Of a stretch of DNA of 9,682 nt, positions 1 through 5,912 are shown one piece after another. A program made the position numbers and the translations under genes. Under the pieces are notes generated by a model that was given only the letters and a program-made list of their open reading frames with translations, did not search any database and was not told where the DNA came from. The DNA is taken from contig JAJFLT010000031.1 in NCBI GenBank assembly GCA_021772555.1, forward strand, positions 1-9,682. The letters run 5' to 3'. Position 1 is the first letter of the stretch, and the number at the start of each line of letters is the position of its first letter. This stretch comes from Opitutales bacterium (GTDB lineage Bacteria > Verrucomicrobiota > Verrucomicrobiia > Opitutales > UBA2987).

Positions 1-211
1 GGGGGCCTCCGTTGAAATAGGAAACCGGATCGTAGCCACTGAGGGCAACGGAGCCGTCCTGTAAATTGTAATGGTCAAGCCTCTGGGACAGGCTTTCTTT
101 GGCGGTTACATTTTCCGCCTGCGCAAGAAGGTTTCCTGGCCGGCTGGCGAGGATGAGGGCGAGTGTGCCCATGTTAATAATCAAACGGTAATAGAATTTG
201 GATGGTTTCAT
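1..211 (-). CDS. YHS-domain exported protein, N-terminal part only
   Basis: This is the 5' end of a gene that runs off the left edge; 70 codons are visible from an ATG at 211. I translated it by hand. Residues 1-34 form a signal peptide: basic start MKPSKFYYR, a hydrophobic run LIINMGTLALILA, and a likely signal peptidase I site at LLAQA. The mature part reaches VALSGYDPVSYFNGG, which matches the opening motif of small exported YHS-domain proteins (typically AL-x-GYDPVAYF). YHS domains are short and often associated with metal-handling proteins, but the function of these stand-alone exported members is not settled. Only the first third of the expected roughly 150 residues is present, so the metal-ligand part of the domain cannot be judged. 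The ribosome binding site is weak (AAAGG about 13 nt upstream). The gene is divergent from the sigma factor gene. Confidence 0.75.
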   Translation of the reverse strand, partial: MKPSKFYYRLIINMGTLALILASRPGNLLAQAENVTAKESLSQRLDHYNLQDGSVALSGYDPVSYFNGGP

Positions 212-346
212 AATTTTAAGAGGACCTTTGAAAGGCGTTTATTTCTTTAGTCGCAAAATATCCCGAGAGCTTGCAGCGGGTTTTCAATTATGCCCGATTT
301 TTTTGGAGGAGGACAGGTTTTAATGATGCTGGAAAAGAGGAGGCAG

Positions 347-427
347 GTTTCAGTGTTCAGGTGTCAGGACTCGACAGTCGGTGGTCCTGACTGTATCGAA
401 ATTTACTGATACCTGATACCTGATACC
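347..427. repeat. CTGANNN heptad-repeat element, copy 1
   Basis: The left half is three adjacent 7-bp units ending in TCAG: GTTTCAG (347-353), TGTTCAG (354-360) and GTGTCAG (361-367). The right half has three identical tandem units CTGATAC (406-412, 413-419, 420-426), which are the same family in the opposite orientation (GTATCAG on the other strand). Between them GTCAGGAC (363-370) and GTCCTGAC (384-391) form a perfect 8-bp inverted repeat with a 13-nt loop. The element is therefore a facing array of NNNTCAG/CTGANNN heptads that can fold as a long imperfect hairpin. A closely related copy lies at 3132-3194. It is probably a non-coding interspersed repeat; its means of spread is unknown. Confidence 0.7.
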
Positions 428-447
428 CGAAATCTGTTTCGAGACCC

Positions 448-476
448 TTGACAGCCGCCTGTGAGATTCCTAGAAA
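448..476 (+). promoter_or_regulatory. Predicted sigma-70 promoter for the ECF sigma gene
   Basis: A perfect -35 box TTGACA (448-453) is followed by a 17-bp spacer and TAGAAA (471-476), which matches the -10 consensus TATAAT at four of six positions. It faces the sigma factor gene and would give a leader of about 65 nt. It begins about 20 bp after the heptad-repeat element. This suggests housekeeping transcription of the ECF gene; I saw no GGAAC/GTC-type autoregulatory promoter in the same stretch. Confidence 0.5.
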
Positions 477-548
477 ACAGAGGATTCCTTTTTCGGCTGG
501 ATCATGGAATGGGTCGATAGGGTGTACTGTGCAAAATTTTTTTGATAT

Positions 549-1148
549 ATGAGTATGGAATCCCCAGAAGCGGAAAAACCGGATCCGGTTCAATGGGTGG
601 ATGAGTACGGAGATCCGCTCTATCGCTTTGCCTACTATCGGGTTAATAATGCGGCTTTGGCGGAGGACCTTGTGCAGGACACTTTCCTTGCCGCGCTCAA
701 ATCTCTGGACCGGTTCAAAGGCAAGGCTTCGGTCAAAACCTGGCTCACGGGTATCCTCAAAAACAAAATCATCGATCATTATCGAAAAAATTCCAGGGTC
801 ACGAATTTCAGTGAACTATCTTCTTTTTACGAAGATGAATCGGGAAAAAATTTTCAGGAGGACGGCCATTGGCGACCCGACGCGTCCAGCAATCCCTCTG
901 AATGGAACCCGGAGCAGGTGACAAACATGGATCGCAAAGAATTTCGCGAGCAGTTCCGAGTTTGCTCCGACCAATTGCCGGAAAAAATCCGTCAGGTGTT
1001 TCTCATGCGTGAGGTGGACGGTTATTCCAGCCCCGAAATCTGCGATGTTATGGGGATAACCAAACAGAATCTCTGGACCATTCTACACCGCGCCCGCATG
1101 GCCCTGCGCCAATGTCTGGAAATCCATTGGTTTGCCCCCGGAAAATGA
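549..1148 (+). CDS. ECF-type RNA polymerase sigma factor
   Basis: This 199-residue protein is a two-domain ECF (group 4) sigma factor that directs RNA polymerase core to a specific promoter set. Region 2 spans about residues 18-80, with the core-binding/-10 helix pattern ALAEDLVQDTFLAAL (36-50) and RFKGKASVKTWLTGILKNKIIDHYRK (about 55-80, quoted in parts: WLTGIL, IIDHYRK). A polar linker (81-128) follows. Region 4 (about 130-192) has LPEKIRQVFLMREVDGYSS and a helix-turn-helix around PEICDVMGITKQNLWTILHRAR for -35 recognition. The C-terminal ALRQCLEIHWF resembles an ECF subgroup (as I recall, TIGR02943-like) that is usually followed by a short zf-HC2 anti-sigma gene. Here the following gene is an acetyltransferase and the zinc protein lies further on, on the other strand. 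The ATG at 549 has no Shine-Dalgarno; ATG 555 is an alternative. The family call is secure; the regulon is unknown. Confidence 0.92.
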   Translation: MSMESPEAEKPDPVQWVDEYGDPLYRFAYYRVNNAALAEDLVQDTFLAALKSLDRFKGKASVKTWLTGILKNKIIDHYRKNSRVTNFSELSSFYEDESGKNFQEDGHWRPDASSNPSEWNPEQVTNMDRKEFREQFRVCSDQLPEKIRQVFLMREVDGYSSPEICDVMGITKQNLWTILHRARMALRQCLEIHWFAPGK

Positions 1149-1156
1149 CGTCGTCC

Positions 1157-1163
1157 GGAGGAG
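1157..1163 (+). promoter_or_regulatory. Strong ribosome binding site deciding the GTG start at 1168
   Basis: GGAGGAG lies 4 nt before GTG 1168 (6 nt counted from GGAGG). It favours GTG 1168 over the in-frame TTG at 1132, which lies inside the sigma factor gene and has no such site. It is the only strong Shine-Dalgarno in front of a called gene in this window. Confidence 0.7.
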
Positions 1164-1167
1164 AAAA

Positions 1168-1698
1168 GTGTCCTTTGATTTTCAACCGGTCCTGAAGGGC
1201 GAAATCGTCGAACTCAGGCCGCTGCGCGCCGAAGATTATGACGGCATCTACGCCGTCGCTGCCGATCCACTTATCTGGGAACAACACCCGGTTAAGAATC
1301 GCCATGAAGAGGAGAACTTCAAGGCATTCTTTCGCGACGCTTTGGACTCCGGCGGCACCCTGATTGCCGTCGATGCTGTAACGCAACGAGTGATCGGGTC
1401 ATCGCGCTTCCATGACTATGACAAGAATAGAAGTGAGGTAGAGATCGGCTGGACATTCCTGGCCAGGTCCCATTGGGGCGGCAGCTATAACGGAGAGTTG
1501 AAGGTGCTCATGTTGCGGCATGCCTTCCGATTTGTGAGCTGCGTTGTCTTTCTGGTCGACCCGAAGAACGTTCGTTCACAGCGAGCCGTTGAGAAAATCG
1601 GCGGCGTTCGAGCGGGGTTTAGGCTCAAAACCGGGATAAGGTGTTATGTCTACCGAATCACCTCGAAGAATTTCCCACGGTCAAAGGAGCAGCATTGA
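1168..1698 (+). CDS. GNAT family N-acetyltransferase (RimJ/RimL-like)
   Basis: This 176-residue protein belongs to the GCN5-related acetyltransferases, which move an acetyl group from acetyl-CoA to an amine. The N-terminus LKGEIVELRPLRAEDYDGIY (9-28) is the usual beta1-alpha1 of RimJ/RimL-type members. VIGSSRFHDYD (75-85) and VEIGWTFLARSHWGGSYN (91-108) cover motif A, with the acetyl-CoA pyrophosphate loop R-x-H-W-G-G at 100-105. NVRSQRAVEKIGGV (134-147) is motif B, with the conserved Asn and the E-K-x-G turn. The length is typical. It starts 19 nt after the sigma factor stop, so the two are probably cotranscribed. The substrate cannot be told; close look-alikes are annotated only as GNAT. 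Residues 149-160 look less family-like but the frame is intact. Its strong ribosome binding site, unlike those of its neighbours, hints at separate ancestry. Confidence 0.88.
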   Translation: MSFDFQPVLKGEIVELRPLRAEDYDGIYAVAADPLIWEQHPVKNRHEEENFKAFFRDALDSGGTLIAVDAVTQRVIGSSRFHDYDKNRSEVEIGWTFLARSHWGGSYNGELKVLMLRHAFRFVSCVVFLVDPKNVRSQRAVEKIGGVRAGFRLKTGIRCYVYRITSKNFPRSKEQH

Positions 1699-1702
1699 AC
1701 CG

Positions 1703-1749
1703 CCTGAAACCAACAAAAAGTGCAAAACTTGATTTTTCCGGTTTCAAGG
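1703..1749 (+). terminator. Possible stem-loop behind the GNAT gene
   Basis: CCTGAAACC (1703-1711) pairs with GGTTTCAAGG (1740-1749) with one bulged base. Inside it AAGT/ACTT closes a 5-nt loop, flanked by A- and T-runs (AAAAA and TTTTT). The fold starts 5 bp after the stop codon. There is no T-tract after the stem, so it is at best a weak or partial terminator. The CTGAAAC/GTTTCA sequences also resemble single units of the heptad-repeat family. Confidence 0.3.
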
Positions 1750-1773
1750 CCGGGCTCGACTCGTAAACTCTTG

Positions 1774-1808
1774 ATAATAAGGCTTTGGGAACTCTATTTC
1801 TCCAAGCC
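1774..1808 (-). terminator. Possible terminator of the anti-sigma gene
   Basis: Read on the minus strand, GGCTTGG (1808-1802) pairs with CCAAAGCC (1788-1781) with one bulged A and a 13-nt loop, and is followed by TTATTAT (1780-1774). It lies 23 bp beyond the stop of the anti-sigma gene. The stem is short and the tail is only partly T-rich. Confidence 0.3.
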
Positions 1809-1830
1809 CCAAATCCCATTGCGAACATCT

Positions 1831-2097
1831 TTATTCGTCTTTGAGCAGGGACTTGAGGCGATCTTTGCCTTCTTGCGGTAAGGATATTTCGACTTCCTCG
1901 GCTAAAACGTCTCCTTGGTCTTCGACTGCCTGGTGAATGGTCTGCAGGTGGCTTTCGTAACGCCGGCACCAGGTGCAGACTTTGTTGTGGAGGGAAATCA
2001 ATAGCTTTTCGCGCAGGGAAAGCTTGCGCTCCAGCGCTTCGGAAGACAAGCGCGTCAACTCTTGGCAGCTTGGTGTCAACCAGGCAATTATTTTCAT
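1831..2097 (-). CDS. Small zinc-binding anti-sigma factor (ZAS/zf-HC2 type)
   Basis: The protein has 88 residues from ATG 2097 or 92 from ATG 2109. From 2097 it carries C11, H37, C41 and C44, that is C-x25-H-x3-C-x2-C, with the HNKVCTWCRRY core typical of ZAS-domain anti-sigma factors. As I recall, RsrA of Streptomyces has its zinc/redox residues at the same four positions. Helices around SSEALERKLSLREKLLISLH match the zf-HC2 scaffold that grips sigma region 2. There is no membrane segment, so it acts in the cytosol. The C-terminal 40 residues are charged and variable, as is common. The likely partner is the ECF sigma factor 0.7 kb away, although the gene faces the opposite way and an acetyltransferase lies between. 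I prefer ATG 2097 because GGGG lies 7 nt upstream and because a perfect dyad (2108-2127) would overlap the start at 2109. Zinc binding is well supported; the partner and redox role are inferred. Confidence 0.8.
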   Translation of the reverse strand: MKIIAWLTPSCQELTRLSSEALERKLSLREKLLISLHNKVCTWCRRYESHLQTIHQAVEDQGDVLAEEVEISLPQEGKDRLKSLLKDE

Positions 2098-2107
2098 ATG
2101 CAACCCC

Positions 2108-2127
2108 ATTAATATCTGGATATTAAT
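2108..2127. promoter_or_regulatory. Perfect 9+2+9 bp dyad at the anti-sigma start (candidate operator)
   Basis: ATTAATATC (2108-2116) and GATATTAAT (2119-2127) are exact inverted repeats separated by TG. The site ends 11 bp before the preferred start of the anti-sigma gene and lies in the divergent region shared with prmC. Its size and two-fold symmetry fit a dimeric repressor site better than a hairpin, since a 2-nt loop is too tight. No regulator gene for it is visible here. The AT-rich composition lowers its significance somewhat. Confidence 0.45.
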
Positions 2128-2260
2128 TTTTAGACTCTCGGAATAAGATTTCCTTACAACAGAAATTTACAATTATTCTCTGCATCGCCATTTTCGAATT
2201 TTAGATGGGTTTTACAATTGCATTGAAAATAAGTTTGTCCTGCCGCATCAACGATTCCTC

Positions 2261-3109
2261 ATGCTGACGTTACTGGAAGCGCTCAATAAGACGACACTAT
2301 ATTTCGAGGGCAAGGGTGTGGAGAATTCCCGCCTCAATGCCGAGTTGCTTTTTGCCCATGTCTTACAATGCCGGCGCCTCGATCTTTACCTGCAATTTGA
2401 ATTGCCCATGAGCGAGGAAACACTGGCTTCATTGAGACCGCTGGTGAAGCGCCGGTCCCGGCGGGAGCCCTGGCAGTACATTGTCGGCCATACCGATTTT
2501 TTCAACGGCAGCCTGAAAGTCGATAACCGCGCTTTGATACCGCGACCGGAGACCGAGGAGTTGATTGAGTTGGTGACCGAAAGGCTCTCCAATCCCCCTC
2601 CAAGGATTCTCGATTTGGGTACGGGGAGCGGGGCCATTGCCATAGCGCTGGCCAGGCATTTTGGCGATACCCATGTTTTAGCGGTGGATGGCAGCCGCAG
2701 TGCGCTGGAGTTGGCCGGGGAAAATATTTGCTCGGCTGGCCTGGCCGGGAGTGTGGCGACCTGCCGCTCCGATTGGTTCGAAAAAGTGGATGGGCTTTTT
2801 GACCTCATAATATCGAATCCTCCCTACCTCAGCGCAAATGAGTGGGAGAGCGCTCAACCGGAGGTCAGGGAGCACGAACCCCGCCAAGCCCTGGTGGCCG
2901 AAAATTCGGGTCTGGCTTGTCTAAACCAAATTGTTGATGAGGCGGGGAGCTACTTGTCGCCTGCCGGTTTGGTGGCTTTAGAAACCGGTCCTGATCAGCA
3001 TGAGGCTCTCATGGCAAGAGCGGTCAGGGGTGGTTATGAAAAAACCGAATCGATAAAGGACCTGAGTGGGCGCAATCGGTTTATTTTGCTCTGGAGTGGC
3101 CAGGATTGA
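2261..3109 (+). CDS. prmC: Peptide chain release factor N5-glutamine methyltransferase PrmC
   Basis: PrmC (HemK) methylates the glutamine of the GGQ motif in release factors RF1 and RF2, using S-adenosylmethionine, which speeds peptide release. The 282 residues match the usual length (about 277 in E. coli). The N-terminal helical domain that binds the release factor covers about 1-85. The family signature ALIPRPETEELIE is at 91-103. The SAM-binding loop ILDLGTGSGAIAIALA is at 116-131, an acidic AVDGS ends strand 2 (141-145), and the catalytic NPPY, which holds the target glutamine amide, is at 186-189 in LIISNPPYLS. The C-terminal GRNRFILL is also typical. The gene is often next to prfA, but here it stands alone, divergent from the anti-sigma gene and convergent with the protease gene. 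No Shine-Dalgarno is visible before ATG 2261 and no clear promoter was found in the 160-bp upstream region. Confidence 0.96.
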   Translation: MLTLLEALNKTTLYFEGKGVENSRLNAELLFAHVLQCRRLDLYLQFELPMSEETLASLRPLVKRRSRREPWQYIVGHTDFFNGSLKVDNRALIPRPETEELIELVTERLSNPPPRILDLGTGSGAIAIALARHFGDTHVLAVDGSRSALELAGENICSAGLAGSVATCRSDWFEKVDGLFDLIISNPPYLSANEWESAQPEVREHEPRQALVAENSGLACLNQIVDEAGSYLSPAGLVALETGPDQHEALMARAVRGGYEKTESIKDLSGRNRFILLWSGQD

Positions 3110-3131
3110 TGCCAGAAGACAAGAGTTTCTG

Positions 3132-3194
3132 GTTTCAGTGCTCAGGTGTCAGATTCGTCTCCCATCCTGAAACCTGACACCTGAGCACTGAAAT
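3132..3194. repeat. CTGANNN heptad-repeat element, copy 2; long inverted repeat
   Basis: Left units GTTTCAG (3132-3138), TGCTCAG (3139-3145) and GTGTCAG (3146-3152) face right units CTGAAAC (3167-3173), CTGACAC (3174-3180), CTGAGCA (3181-3187) and CTGAAAT (3188-3194). The arms 3133-3152 and 3174-3193 are perfect 20-bp inverted repeats, and pairing continues outward by a G-T and a G-C pair. It sits in the 95-bp gap between the convergent ends of prmC and prc, so the hairpin could stop or protect transcripts from both sides. It lacks a T-tract and so is not a classical intrinsic terminator. It shares the heptad layout and much sequence with 347-427. Confidence 0.75.
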
Positions 3195-3204
3195 CACTCA
3201 CCAT

Positions 3205-5817
3205 TCACTCCACTCCCACCCTGTCGGTTTCGTTGGGATTGAGAATGGCAATGGTGCCGGTGTTAATCGATTCCTGTTGTTTGACCACCCAATCTGCCAG
3301 GATGCGGATACTTTCCCTCAGCGGGATGTCCAGAGAGGGTTTTTCCAGCAACAATTCCGGGTCCAGGTGAACCAGTTTTGTAAAAAACCCCGGGAGGGCT
3401 TGCTCGATCGTATCTTCATCGAGTTCATCTCCCAAATAATCGGCAAATGCGCGTTCGACATTAAATTCATCGCTCGTTTCGGCGTTTTTCAAATAACTCA
3501 GCAATTCGGTCACTTTGGGTTCGGAAATGGAGATGCCGGTAATTTGCGATAACTCGTCGGCGATTTCTTCGCTGTGTTTGAGCGATTTTTCGTAATTGAT
3601 CGATTCGACCCAGATTTCTTTGATGGGGCCGTCTTCCTCCGATTGGAAGTAAAAGACTTTTTGATAATAGGCGTTGGTTTTATTTTTACCGTTGGGAAGC
3701 AGGGAGTTGCGCAGTTTTAACTGATGCTGGTCCTCCTTTTCCCGGCTGATATCCAGAACGACCTCCTGCCACTTGAAATAATCGCGACTGAGGGTTTCCT
3801 GGTGATCCTCCATCTCCTCCTTGAATTCATTGTCGAGGTTGCGCTGGGTTTGGCGGATATCAAGATTGAGGGAGAACTCTTCTTGTTCCTGTTTTTCCTG
3901 AATCCATTTTATTTGGCGCCTTAAATAGGAAAATTCCTCCAACGTATCCTGTCTCGTTGCACTGGCGTTCTGAAGGAAAGAAACGGTGCTTTTTTCGATC
4001 GGTTTTCCATTGGGTCCGACGGTATCCTCGGGGTTCCAGCGCAGCGGCTCGATGGCGTCCCAGACCAGGGCGTTGGGCAGGTCGGATTCGCCCATCATGG
4101 GCAGGACTTCATTGACGGAGGGCAGGACGATGTCCGAAACGACGCCTTTATTCTGTGTGGAATCTCCGTTCGGCAAGTAGAATTTTTGAATGGTGATTTT
4201 GGTGGCGCCCAGTTTTTTCTCTTTTGGCTTGTTAAAGATGGCCAGGCCGGATTTGCGGTCGAGTTCAAATATTTGCTGTACGGTGCCTTTGCCGTGGGTG
4301 GAGGAATCGCCGACAATCAGCGCCCGGTGATGGTTCTGAAGCGCGCCCGCCACGATTTCACTGGCCGAAGCGCTGCGCCGGGAAACCAGGACGACCATGG
4401 GGCCTTCGTAGACAACCTTTGGATCGGTGTCCCAGTCCTCGCGGATTTGCCCTGTGGTATCCTTGACCTGAACGACCGGACCCTTGGGAATGAATAACCC
4501 GGTCAGCTTGATGGCTTCGCTGAGGAGCCCCCCGCCATTTCTGCGCAGATCCAACACGAGCCCTTCGATGCCCTGATTTTTCAGTTTTCCGATCAGTTCC
4601 TCGACATCGGAGGTGGTGCTTGATTCGACTTCATCACCGACGGTCGATCCGTAAAATGATGGTAGATCGATAACTCCCACGGCTATCGTTCTACGCTCTC
4701 CCAATGGGAACTCGTAAATGGCCGCGCTGGCCAGGTTTTCGGTCAGTTTTATTTCCTCCCGCACGAGGGTGATTTCTTTGCGTTCGGATGGATCGGTGGC
4801 ATTGGCAGGGATGATGGTCAGGTGCACTTTGGTGCCTTCGGGGCCTCGGATGTTTTCGACGATTTTGCGCAGTTTCATGTCGATGACATCGATCGGTTTC
4901 CCGCCATCCTGGCGCACTTCTACGATTTTATCGCCGGGGTGAAACCGGTTACTCAATTCGGCCGGGCCGCCGGGCAGCAATTGCTGGATGACGCAGTAGC
5001 CATCCTCATCGCGCAGGAGTGCCCCGATACCGACCAGTGAATTGCGCATGGAGATATTGAAGTCGTCCCATGTATCGGGCGAGTAAAAGGTGGAGTGGGG
5101 ATCGTACATCTGGGCAAAGGAAGTGAGGAAAATTTCCTGAACATCCCGCGGTTCTAGGCCTTCGATGTAGCGCAGTGTGCGCCGGTACCTGCGTTCCACT
5201 TTTTCCTTCGCCCTTTCCTCATCTTCTCCATTCAGAATTTCCTGCAGAATGTCGAACGTGACTCGTTTTTCCCACAGTTCGTTGGCCTCATCCGAATCCT
5301 CGGGCCATTCGGCCTCCGAGCGATCAGGGCTGAACGTATTGTCGGTCGAAAAATCAAATTCGCCTTCCAATCTCTGGAAAACCCATTGCAGGCGGGCGAT
5401 TGTGTTTTGACGGTAAATTTGAAATACCTGAAAGGCTGGATAGAGCCACTTGCCCTGGCGGAAATAGCTGTCAATGAGGGTATTGCCAAAGCGTCCCAGG
5501 ATTTCTTCCCTGTCTCTTTGCCGGAAGAAGAGCCGGTTATAATCCAGCTCTCCCATGTAGGAAACCAGCATGTCCTCCTGGTCGATCCTGGTGATCGGTT
5601 CTTTTTTGTAATGATACCATTGCAGGTAGTTGATGGCTTTTTCCGTCTCCTGCCGCATTTGCTCGAGATCGCCCCGGTTGACGACGAATTCCTTGGCGGT
5701 TACCTCGACACCCGCCCCGGCCATGGCCACAAGGATGGTTAAACACAGGTGCTGGATCTTTCCATGAAAGACCGCCAGGGCGGTTGCTCTTTCAGTCAAT
5801 TGGGTGAATTTCCTCAT
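3205..5817 (-). CDS. prc: Tail-specific (C-terminal processing) protease Prc/Tsp, family S41
   Basis: This 870-residue periplasmic serine protease degrades proteins from their C-terminal tails; in E. coli Prc trims envelope and peptidoglycan-enzyme substrates. Residues 1-41 look like a signal peptide with a long polar start and hydrophobic core LCLTILVAMAGAGV (24-37). The N-terminal helical domain (about 50-250) includes WEKRVTFDIL and YDPHSTFYSP, which parallel E. coli Prc. A PDZ domain (about 258-340) has VGIGALL and RFHPGDKIVEV for tail binding. The S41 core (about 345-565) has LDLRRNGGG (422-430), the nucleophile S484 within SASASE, and the general base K510 in HGKGTVQQ. The C-terminal DUF3340-like part (about 580-870) has EFSLNLDIRQ and ends with LRESIRILADWVV; it is roughly 190 residues longer overall than E. 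coli Prc (682). Start ATG 5817 has only a weak AGAG site. It is 95 bp downstream of glnE on the same strand. Confidence 0.93.
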   Translation of the reverse strand: MRKFTQLTERATALAVFHGKIQHLCLTILVAMAGAGVEVTAKEFVVNRGDLEQMRQETEKAINYLQWYHYKKEPITRIDQEDMLVSYMGELDYNRLFFRQRDREEILGRFGNTLIDSYFRQGKWLYPAFQVFQIYRQNTIARLQWVFQRLEGEFDFSTDNTFSPDRSEAEWPEDSDEANELWEKRVTFDILQEILNGEDEERAKEKVERRYRRTLRYIEGLEPRDVQEIFLTSFAQMYDPHSTFYSPDTWDDFNISMRNSLVGIGALLRDEDGYCVIQQLLPGGPAELSNRFHPGDKIVEVRQDGGKPIDVIDMKLRKIVENIRGPEGTKVHLTIIPANATDPSERKEITLVREEIKLTENLASAAIYEFPLGERRTIAVGVIDLPSFYGSTVGDEVESSTTSDVEELIGKLKNQGIEGLVLDLRRNGGGLLSEAIKLTGLFIPKGPVVQVKDTTGQIREDWDTDPKVVYEGPMVVLVSRRSASASEIVAGALQNHHRALIVGDSSTHGKGTVQQIFELDRKSGLAIFNKPKEKKLGATKITIQKFYLPNGDSTQNKGVVSDIVLPSVNEVLPMMGESDLPNALVWDAIEPLRWNPEDTVGPNGKPIEKSTVSFLQNASATRQDTLEEFSYLRRQIKWIQEKQEQEEFSLNLDIRQTQRNLDNEFKEEMEDHQETLSRDYFKWQEVVLDISREKEDQHQLKLRNSLLPNGKNKTNAYYQKVFYFQSEEDGPIKEIWVESINYEKSLKHSEEIADELSQITGISISEPKVTELLSYLKNAETSDEFNVERAFADYLGDELDEDTIEQALPGFFTKLVHLDPELLLEKPSLDIPLRESIRILADWVVKQQESINTGTIAILNPNETDRVGVE

Positions 5818-5862
5818 ACTCTGGCGCTCTTGTTCCGGTGAAAGTTAAAAGTCGGACTGCAA

Positions 5863-5878
5863 ATTGAAATATTTCAAT
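5863..5878. promoter_or_regulatory. Perfect 16-bp palindrome upstream of prc
   Basis: ATTGAAAT (5863-5870) and ATTTCAAT (5871-5878) form an exact palindrome in the 95-bp glnE-prc gap, 46 bp before the prc start. The surrounding DNA is very AT-rich (runs such as TTTAATTAATTTT on the minus strand), as expected for a promoter region. It may be an operator for prc or an AT-rich chance palindrome. No convincing -35/-10 pair could be fixed around it. Confidence 0.3.
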
Positions 5879-5912
5879 AAAATTAATTAAACTGGGGTAT
5901 AAAAACGGAGCG

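Larger units (their letters stand above)
212..548. other. Divergent intergenic region (337 bp)
   Basis: This stretch separates the leftward YHS gene from the rightward sigma factor gene. It holds a heptad-repeat element (347-427) and a sigma-70-like promoter (448-476), both listed separately. Near 305-312 there is a GGAGGAGG sequence, a perfect Shine-Dalgarno match. Ten bases later an ATG at 323 opens a 28-codon frame that ends at 409 inside the repeat element; the same frame can also start at ATG 290. I do not call this a gene because most of its codons lie in repeat DNA. A leftward promoter for the YHS gene is not clear: TTGAAA (-35-like) at about 281-286 is followed only by a poor -10 at 19 bp. 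Confidence 0.6.

Noticed and set aside
347..427. CRISPR array
   Set aside because: The repeat units are 7 bp, directly adjacent and in facing orientations, with no spacers of constant length and no cas genes.
357..779. 140-codon minus-strand frame overlapping the repeat element and the sigma factor gene
   Set aside because: It is antisense to a clear ECF sigma factor and starts or ends in repeat DNA; its protein resembles no family.
1658..1969. 103-codon minus-strand frame between the GNAT and anti-sigma genes
   Set aside because: It overlaps the well-supported zinc anti-sigma gene in another frame and its Arg/Pro-rich protein looks like a shadow translation.
2128..2155. ECF-type promoter (GGAAA and GTCTAA) before the anti-sigma gene
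   Set aside because: The two boxes are only about 13 bp apart; ECF promoters need about 16 bp between them, so I do not claim sigma autoregulation here.
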